DNA from: Chrysomallon squamiferum
Lineage: Eukaryota; Mollusca; Gastropoda; Neomphalida; Peltospiridae
NCBI GenBank assembly: GCA_012295275.1
Contig: CM022677.1
Span: 20,689,041-20,746,540 of the forward strand
Length of the DNA: 57,500 nt
Direction of reading: 5' to 3'
This document shows positions 51,022-57,500 of this stretch, piece by piece (position 1 is the stretch's first letter; every line of letters starts with the position of its first letter). The translations under genes were made by a program, and so were the position numbers. Under the pieces are notes generated by a model that was not told where the DNA came from, made no database searches, and saw nothing but the letters and a program-made list of their open reading frames with translations.

Positions 51022-52545
51022 GAAATATATGTATATAAATAAATAAATAACAGAGACTAAGTCTGTCAAAGATTATGTGTAGCACATATTTCGCCTCTCT
51101 GGGTTTCCTTTTTTCCAGAACATATATAGATATGTATACACATTAATTATAATTCATTAGTGAATGGTGGATGGACGTCTTGGTACAGCGTACTTCATAT
51201 TCAATGTACTGCGACCTGCGATTCTGGTTTTGAAATTTCCTTCTTTGAAAGAGTTTGTGCGAAGCCGAGTGCAAAGAATGGCGGAAAATCTTGCCAAGGT
51301 TCCAGAAACAAAATGACTTACGACAGATGTTTTACTGTGCTTTCTTGTCGCTGTAAGTTTGTTTCGATTTTATTATCTGCATTACTGAAGTAAAACATAA
51401 AGAAAAAAACTAAAGAATGCTACCATAATAATTTATATCTAGTAGAAGTAACATTTTATAGTAATTTGTGACCATCACTGAATAAATTCTACTAGAATTA
51501 TTATTATTTATATCGTCATTATGATCATTCTTTCATTTATTCATATATCAATTAATTACACAGTATTTCGTTCATCTTCTCATTATCAATAAACGAAAAA
51601 AGAACAGCAACGAAACATTGAATGCAGTTCCAAAGTAGCTGGCATAGCGAACTGAGATTATCATAACTTTTTTCACAAATAGATAGAACAATACGTTTAG
51701 ACAAATAAAGATGTTGACAGACAGATATACAGAGAGACAGACAAATATATAGAGAGACAGACAGATTATACAGAAAGATAGACAGACAGTGATGGACATA
51801 TATCTAGAAAGGTAGGAAAGATAGCAAGAAGAATACATCGATACATAGATATATTGACAAATGTGTAGATAAAAAAAGACTCGACAAAAATAATGTAGAT
51901 TGTAGGTCGATAGGGAATAAATGCATTAAGAAAAACAATGTTATAATCTTCATTTTGTTTGAATACACACACACACTCTCGCGCAAACACTTATATATAT
52001 ATTTACATATCAATGTACAATCTGCTTTATATGTGTGTGTGTGTGTGTGTGTGTTGTGTTTTGTGTGTGTGTGTGTAAATGTATTCAAATTTAGACTAAG
52101 ACGGCTGAAAGCTGCATAGCCTATACATTACAATCAGCATTTCAATTCAGATATATCACGCTGGACTGAGTGGGAATATGTATCAGGAACTCCATGCTCT
52201 GTGACTTGTGGAATTGGTATAAGCATAACTAAGAGTGTACGAAGATGTATAGATGCTGACAAAGCCCCGTGTGCCGGTGATAGTATCAAAAATGATTACT
52301 CTCCATGTAACATTTTTGGTTGTCCTGGTAATTTTTAGACATTTTCTCTTGCATTTTTGTTTGTGCTGTTTCTTTCTTTTAGTAAAAGAAACAGTATATC
52401 TATATCGATATCTCTATATGTCTGTGTGTGTGTGTGTGCGTGTGTAGACACGCATACATACATAAATAGATATATAAATTGTTCTGTGTTTCTATTTTTT
52501 CATTATGATACTGATTCTGATTATTGATTTTGTTGTTGTGCTTAT

Positions 52546-52595
<50 letters not shown>

Positions 52596-53477
52596 TGTAC
52601 GTATATGTGTATGTATGTATGTATGTATGTATGTGTGTCTGTTTGTGAGACTGTAAGCAGAGATGAATACATATACATAACAGTGTTTATTAATTAAATT
52701 ATTAGTATAATTGTTACTATTTTTATTACTACTACTATTCTAATTCTGATACTACACTACTATCACTACTTATATAACAATTACTATCAATAACTCTTCA
52801 CATATATGACCTTTAAACTTTATTATTATTATTTTTTCCTGCTCATTTGAAAATGTTTACAACAACTAAACACATGAAGGAGACGTTAATTTCCCTTCTA
52901 CCCAGCCTGGTACGTATGACATTAAATAATGTCGTTAGTGTGTGTGTGCGTGCGTATGTGTGTGTGTGTGTTCGTGTGTTTATATATGCGTGCGTTGGGA
53001 AAATGATATGTAAAATGGTTTGGAAATAACACGAGGTTAACGAACTCACATGGGAAGTAACTCTAATATATTTTGGATTTCTAAATTTACTGCAAAAGAG
53101 AATCATCTAGAAACCTAATCTGGTTCAAACCGGACATTTTTTAAGGTGTTTACTGTATGTGTGTGTGTGTGTGTGTGTGTGCGTGTCTTCACGCATATTG
53201 ATCTTATTACTACTAGTATTATTATAAGTTAATATTCTTTTCTATTTCATCGACTAACTGAACAAAAATAACTGAACAAATCCAGCTGAGATAACTAGAT
53301 TTCGTACCAGAGCAAGTAAGCACAACTCTTCTTTGCAGAAATGTTTTCCAAAGAACGCTAGTGTATATCTATATCTTTATCTGCAGGGTATTTGAATAAT
53401 GTGTATGCACCGTCTACTACAGTTAATGAGAAAAAAGTGGCAGCTGTATTGTACTTTAATTGAATTTACTCTAAACC

Positions 53478-53514
<37 letters not shown>

Positions 53515-54568
53515 TCGTTTTATTTTAATAATTGACTTTTTATCGTAAAGTGAAAATTTAAAATATACCATAAAAAGAGATACTTTTAAAAGTATCCTTG
53601 TCTTTTATTTATGCATCTAATTTCTTTGTTTTTTCAATTTCCATATTAATTTATTTACATGCGCATATGTGTTGTTTTCTTTTCGTGTGTTTTTATGTAA
53701 TGTTGATATTCATATATCAAAGCTTGAATAGATAGATATTTTTAAATAATTAATTAATTAATTTTTTTGCAAGGATGATCTTGTACTAACATGAATGCAC
53801 ACATAAAAAGTTTAATTAATTAGTTTATCTCTTTACTGGCTTTAGTTTGTAAATCGATAAATACTTACTTGCACACATACATACATTTTTAATTAAATAA
53901 TTAATTAATTTATTTATTTATTCAGCCACTCAGAGACCGCGTGCAAATGAAACAGGTAAAATAATAAAAAAATAAAAATCAGTTTACTGATTATTTCTTG
54001 GCATGTCAACACACAATCAAATTTGGGAAGGTAAATTGAAATTTTTGAAAAAGATTCAACAAAAAAAAAACAGACATTCATATTCACTTTTCTACTCTTT
54101 CGTCCGTTTGTTCCTCTCTCACTCACTCATTCGTTTCAATAATACATTTAGCCGAATCTCGTTTACCCTCTACCACTTAATTTATTTATTTATTTATTCA
54201 GCCACTCAAAGACCCCGTGCAAATGAAACAGGTAAAATTAAAAAACAAATTTTAAAAATCAGTTTAATGATTATTTTTTGGCATGTCAACACTGAATCAC
54301 ATATAAATCTTGCGAAGGTAAATTCAAATTTTTGAAAAAAACAACAACAAAAAAACACCAAAAAACCCAGAAAATACAACAGACATTCATATTCACTTTC
54401 TACTCTTTCGTCCGTTTGTTCATCTCTCACTCACTCATTCTTTTCAATAATACATTTAGCCGAATCTCGTTTACCCTCTAACACCAATGTCTCACTCTTT
54501 CTTTCATACTATAAAGAAAGGTTGAAATACATACTTTTATAAAGATTTAGTATTCTGAAATCTGGAAA

Positions 54569-54615
<47 letters not shown>

Positions 54616-55109
54616 TGTATGTATGAATGTATGTATGTATTATTTTATGTTATTTATTTATTTCTAAAGTGGATGTTGCTTGGTCTACATGGCGTTTTGG
54701 ACTTGGTACAGAGTGTACAGTCACATGTGGTTTTGGTCATACGGAACAGTACTTCCATCGAAATTGTCACAAACCCATATTACGAAACGGACTACTGTAT
54801 TGCGATGGACCTTTTGTAAAACACAGGATACTATCGTGTGTGGAGCGAGAATGTCCTAGTACGGTTCATCAACTTTAATCTTATAAAACAATTATTTTTT
54901 ACTGATACTATAGTCATTCATCCAAATGAACTAACGATGATGGCAATATCTTATTGTTTCGCTCAGACATTCTTTCCATGTTGTCAGAAGTAAAACCTTC
55001 TGTTTGATGGAGAAAATAGACTTGAATTTTTCTGAAAGGTTTTCTTTTATTATATATATATATTTTTATATTTATTGATTTACTATTGGAGTCAATGTAA
55101 CCATCTCAG

Positions 55110-55141
<32 letters not shown>

Positions 55142-55785
55142 CAAATATGACTAAAATAATGAAAGACATTGAGTAATGCATTCTTATCCGCCTAAGAATT
55201 TATATATGAGTGTAAATGTATCTGAATAGCTACGTACACACGCACACATGGATAAATATAAATAAATAGATATGCAGATAAAGATATTTAGATTGATAGA
55301 TACATATAAATAGATAAATCGATAGACTGCTAAGTAGAAATAGAAATAGAGATAGTCATGTAATTATGTAGACATGTAAATAGATAGACACATCGATCGA
55401 CAAAGAAATGTAAATAATGTAAGTAAAAATGATAATAATAAATTTCAAGATGATCCTGGGTGGAACATGTGGTATCAGGAAAGCGTATCGTTGTGTAGTG
55501 TGACGTGTGGAGTTGGTGTGAGGACTGTGATTCAGACTCGATACTGTCCTTACGTGCACAAGGGAAAGTGCCATGGACTTTTCTGGAAACGTGACATTAA
55601 AACGTGCGACACCAACGTTAACTGTCCTGCTGGTAAATTAATTGTCTTGTTTTTTTTTTTACGTTTTGTTTGTTTATTTATTTATTTGTCAATTTATTTA
55701 TTTATTTATATATCTTTTCGTTGTTTTTATCCGAACTAATTTTAAAAACGTCGAATGTCCAGTAAGAGAAGTAAATAAATAGAAG

Positions 55786-55816
<31 letters not shown>

Positions 55817-55904
55817 ATTGAAGTAAATAGAAAAGTTATTATTGTTCTTCTTCCTGTTGATACTGGACTATTCCTTATTTGTTTTATCGTTTGTGTTATT
55901 ATCA

Positions 55905-55956
<52 letters not shown>

Positions 55957-56696
55957 AACAAAATTTTCTCGACTCAATTTTTTTTTTTTAACCTTAACAA
56001 CAACAAAACAAATACAGCTAACAGACCCGGTAAGTAACTTTTATATGACTCATAGTAATATATTTTAGCTGACATAAATGTAGAAAGATTTAGGAGATTA
56101 ATTATAACTAACTAGCTAACTGTTCAATTAACAAAGTAAATACATACATTAATATATTAGTTGATTAAAAATAATAAGTAGTGAAGATGATGATGATGAT
56201 AATAATAATAATAATAATAACAATGATAATGATAATGACAGTGGTAAAAAGGGTGATACTCATTGTGATAATAAAAGGTTATCATGTATCGAAATAAATG
56301 GATACGTGAGGTAAAGCCTGGGAACATCAGATACTAGCAGGATTAGCTCTAGACTGCTGCATTACAGTAAACAGAACAGAAAAAAAGGGAAACAATAAAA
56401 CTATCAATAAATACATTTTAAAAAAAAACCAAATATTAATAACAGAGTTTCGTTTTCGACTCCTATATCAATACATATACACAGACATCACAGTTATTTT
56501 CTAGTGAATGGTGGGTGGATCGCATGGGTTAATGTGTCCGACATTTTCTGCTCTGTTACGTGTGAGAAAGGTTATCGGATAATAAACAGATGGAGAGTGT
56601 GCGCAAATCCGAAACCATCTAATGGCGGTAAAAAATGTGAAGGTCCTGAACACGACATTATCACTATAGTTTGTTATGGAGGAGTACCCTGTGTTG
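46031..56696 (+). CDS. Gene D: LRR plus nine TSP1 modules (3' end beyond the window)
   Basis: Exons: 46031-47487, 47679-47836, 48092-48358, 48740-48916, 49495-49674, 50366-50380, 51161-51352, 52151-52327, 53926-53955, 54202-54231, 54670-54858, 55450-55632, 56018-56029, 56505-56696. They give at least 1086 residues in frame: signal peptide, LRR, nine TSP1 modules, and four linker micro- or mini-exons of 15, 30, 30 and 12 nt. The last three TSP1 exons match modules 2-4 of A-C by length (189, 183, 192 nt) and motifs; the five between are extra. By analogy, linker, transmembrane and tail exons should lie right of the window. All junctions are phase 1 except the first, which needs phase 2 through a gtgtga donor. 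The LRR is diverged from A-C, so D is a distinct subfamily. Confidence 0.8.
47679..47836 (+). CDS. Gene D exon 2: TSP1 module 1
   Basis: Acceptor tgtttcag, donor gtaagt, 158 nt, phase 2 in and 1 out. GAWSLW, LCDADC, VCLKRGSC, KCLNCERS. It aligns with exon 2 of A-C but is one base shorter before WSLW. Confidence 0.85.
48092..48358 (+). CDS. Gene D exon 3: TSP1 module 2 with C-terminal extension
   Basis: Acceptor atttcag, donor gtaaac, 267 nt, phase 1-1. GLWSTW, QCDVSCKQR, VRCKGDN, NCTGDRC, then an approximately 25-residue extension with NNST. D' carries a damaged copy. Confidence 0.85.
48740..48916 (+). CDS. Gene D exon 4: TSP1 module 3
   Basis: Acceptor tttcttag, donor gtaaga, 177 nt, phase 1-1. 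GGWTNWIRID, CSVTCGYG, NCIGIAKRH, ACTNAVCD. It was not visible as a long ORF on this strand; the TSP1 motifs reveal it. Confidence 0.87.
49495..49674 (+). CDS. Gene D exon 5: TSP1 module 4
   Basis: Acceptor cttgtag, donor gtaaga, 180 nt, phase 1-1. DSGWGAW, ACSVSCGVGV, KCDGSG, GITCPS. Confidence 0.9.
49789..50246. repeat. (TTA)n tracts and a duplicated AT-rich block
   Basis: TTA tracts at about 49789-49914, 50082-50106 and 50182-50234. The block cattttgattttatcattct occurs twice (about 49703 and 50008), so the intron part is itself duplicated. Confidence 0.9.
50366..50380 (+). CDS. Gene D 15-nt micro-exon
   Basis: Acceptor aaatgaag after a T-rich tract, as in the 30-nt exons of A-C; donor gtaggt; phase 1-1. 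It reads NEGQLG including split codons. It sits at the same kind of boundary, after a DDxGW-type module and before an NGGW-type module. Confidence 0.5.
50918..51020. repeat. (AAT)n microsatellite
   Basis: Intron before TSP1 module 5 of gene D. Confidence 0.94.
51161..51352 (+). CDS. Gene D exon 6: TSP1 module 5
   Basis: Acceptor attcattag, donor gtaagt, 192 nt, phase 1-1. NGGWTSW, QCTATCDSG, AKNGGKSCQG, RCFTVLSC. Confidence 0.9.
52151..52327 (+). CDS. Gene D exon 7: TSP1 module 6
   Basis: Acceptor caattcag, donor gtaatt, 177 nt, phase 1-1. SRWTEW, PCSVTCGIGI, RRCIDADKAPC, PCNIFGCPG. Found by motif, as no long ORF marks it. Confidence 0.87.
52328..53925. other. Long intron of gene D without visible exons
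   Basis: About 1.6 kb with GT tracts (52940-52980, 53157-53180), a T-run (53481-53510) and AT-rich DNA. I find no TSP1 motif here. A further micro-exon cannot be excluded. Confidence 0.6.
52550..52638. repeat. (TA)n and (TATG)n microsatellites
   Basis: Intron after TSP1 module 6 of gene D. Confidence 0.95.
53926..53955 (+). CDS. Gene D mini-exon pair, copy 1 (ATQRPRANETG)
   Basis: 30 nt, acceptor ttattcag, donor gtaaaa, phase 1-1, with an NET sequon. Confidence 0.65.
54202..54231 (+). CDS. Gene D mini-exon pair, copy 2 (ATQRPRANETG)
   Basis: 30 nt, same splice sites and same peptide as copy 1, although two bases differ; both differences are synonymous (CAG/CAA, CCG/CCC). Confidence 0.65.
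54670..54858 (+). CDS. Gene D exon: TSP1 module 7
   Basis: Acceptor tctaaag, donor gtacgg, 189 nt, phase 1-1. VAWSTW, ECTVTCGFG, CVERECPS. Same length and place as module 2 of A-C. Confidence 0.88.
55450..55632 (+). CDS. Gene D exon: TSP1 module 8
   Basis: Acceptor tttcaag, donor gtaaat, 183 nt, phase 1-1. DPGWNMW, LCSVTCGVGV, KCHGLFW, NVNCPAG. Matches module 3 of A-C. Confidence 0.88.
55908..55955. repeat. (TTA)n microsatellite
   Basis: Upstream of the 12-nt micro-exon. Confidence 0.94.
56018..56029 (+). CDS. Gene D 12-nt micro-exon
   Basis: ctaacagacccg between acceptor aatacag and a strong donor gtaagt; phase 1-1, reads ANRPG. It replaces the 30-nt mini-exon found at this point in A-C. 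Confidence 0.5.
56505..56696 (+). CDS. Gene D exon: TSP1 module 9
   Basis: Acceptor tttctag, donor gtaagt, 192 nt, phase 1-1. NGGWIAW, FCSVTCEKGY, SNGGKKCEG, GVPCVG. Matches module 4 of A-C. Confidence 0.9.
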
Positions 56697-57500
56697 GTAA
56701 GTTTCTCTCTGTTTTATGCTGTTTTTTTTTTTTTTGTTTTTAGTTATTTACTGCGATAATTGTGTGTGTTTGGGTGGGTGTGTGTTTGTGTGTGGAAGGG
56801 ATCTTGTGTTATTGTTGTTGTTATAATAAATAATAATAATAATAATAATAATATTTAGTTCGTTAGGAAGTTATTTTACAAATCAGTATGTGTTACTACT
56901 TTTGGCGTTTGATTACCTTTGTGAAAAATATTGGATCATAAAATTATTATTTGCAGTATTAGAGAAAAACTCCTGTGGATCCATTTATTAGATGACTGGA
57001 CACCCACAGCATTATATCGGCTTTTTACATTTGTTGTTTTAGTCTGAAATTCTTTTTTTTTTCCTACGAAAATATTTGACTATTCCACGACCATCAGATT
57101 TAAAACTATAAATAGTATATTTGTTATAAAGTACATGTATCCTTATTTATTTATTTTCATTTAAAAAAATGTTCTTTATCTATGTTTGTTTCTATCGATC
57201 AATCCATCTGTCTGTGTATCTATATTTACCTTCCTACCTATCAGTCTGTGTATAAGTCTATGTGTACGTGTGTATGTCTGTTATTCTTTATGTTTCCATA
57301 CGTACATATATACTCGATCTTTCTTCCTAATATCCAGCTTACCTATGTAAGTACGTAAGTTATTAAAACAATCTAATTTATACTTCTTTTTTTTGTTCGT
57401 TTTGTAGTTGTACTGTTTTTCTCTTTTTTTTTCTTTCTTTATACTTATTTATTTATTTATATTTATTTATTATCATCACTATTATTATTATTATTATTAT
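56697..57500. other. Right edge: intron after TSP1 module 9
   Basis: AT-rich non-coding sequence with (TTA)n at the very end. The expected linker, transmembrane and tail exons of gene D are not found before the edge. Confidence 0.6.

Larger units (their letters stand above)
53880..54445. repeat. About 280-bp tandem duplication around the mini-exon pair
   Basis: The mini-exon and its 3' intron sequence recur, for example 'ggcatgtcaaca' at 54000 and 54280 and 'cagacattcatattcacttt' at 54071 and 54380. Confidence 0.85.

Overview
The window looks like gene-poor, intron-rich invertebrate DNA. It is very AT-rich and full of long (GA)n, (ATT)n, (TA)n, (GT)n and (TATG)n microsatellites. Every coding segment is an exon with its own AG acceptor and GT donor. 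The style suits a lophotrochozoan, perhaps a mollusc, but no marker gene proves that.

Almost all coding content belongs to one tandem family of predicted type I membrane proteins. The order is signal peptide, LRR N-cap, leucine-rich repeats and LRR C-cap in one large exon, then one TSP1 module per exon, then tiny linker exons, one transmembrane exon, and a short cytoplasmic exon with a conserved G-[ML]-x-N-P-x-F motif. I do not recognise a named orthologue. The labels used here (gene 0, A, B, C, D, D') are mine. With few exceptions the exons are phase 1-1, so modules can be added or lost without breaking the frame.

Layout: gene 0 (+, 3' end only, 1588-4233); gene A (+, 7644-13725, four TSP1, stop codon before the membrane exon); gene B (-, 26108-16801, complete, about 826 residues); D' (+, 27861-28738, two-exon relic); gene C (-, 43236-31188, close copy of B with a +1 frameshift in the LRR exon); gene D (+, 46031 to beyond the right edge, nine TSP1 modules so far). 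The intervals from about 14.93 to 29.3 kb and from 29.3 to 44.3 kb are two copies of one segment, so B/D' and C/D are duplicated divergent pairs. Gene A is a more diverged paralogue in the opposite orientation to B.

The most unusual feature is a set of 12-42 nt linker exons, all multiples of three and nearly all phase 1-1. Most are too short for any ORF scan. Several have been tandemly duplicated: three copies of a 30-nt Thr/Pro-rich exon in gene C, two copies of another in gene D, and a duplicated repeat-(GA)n-exon module in gene 0. They could act as an expandable hinge between recognition and adhesion modules. Function is inferred from domains only: extracellular recognition or adhesion, with membrane and possibly soluble forms.
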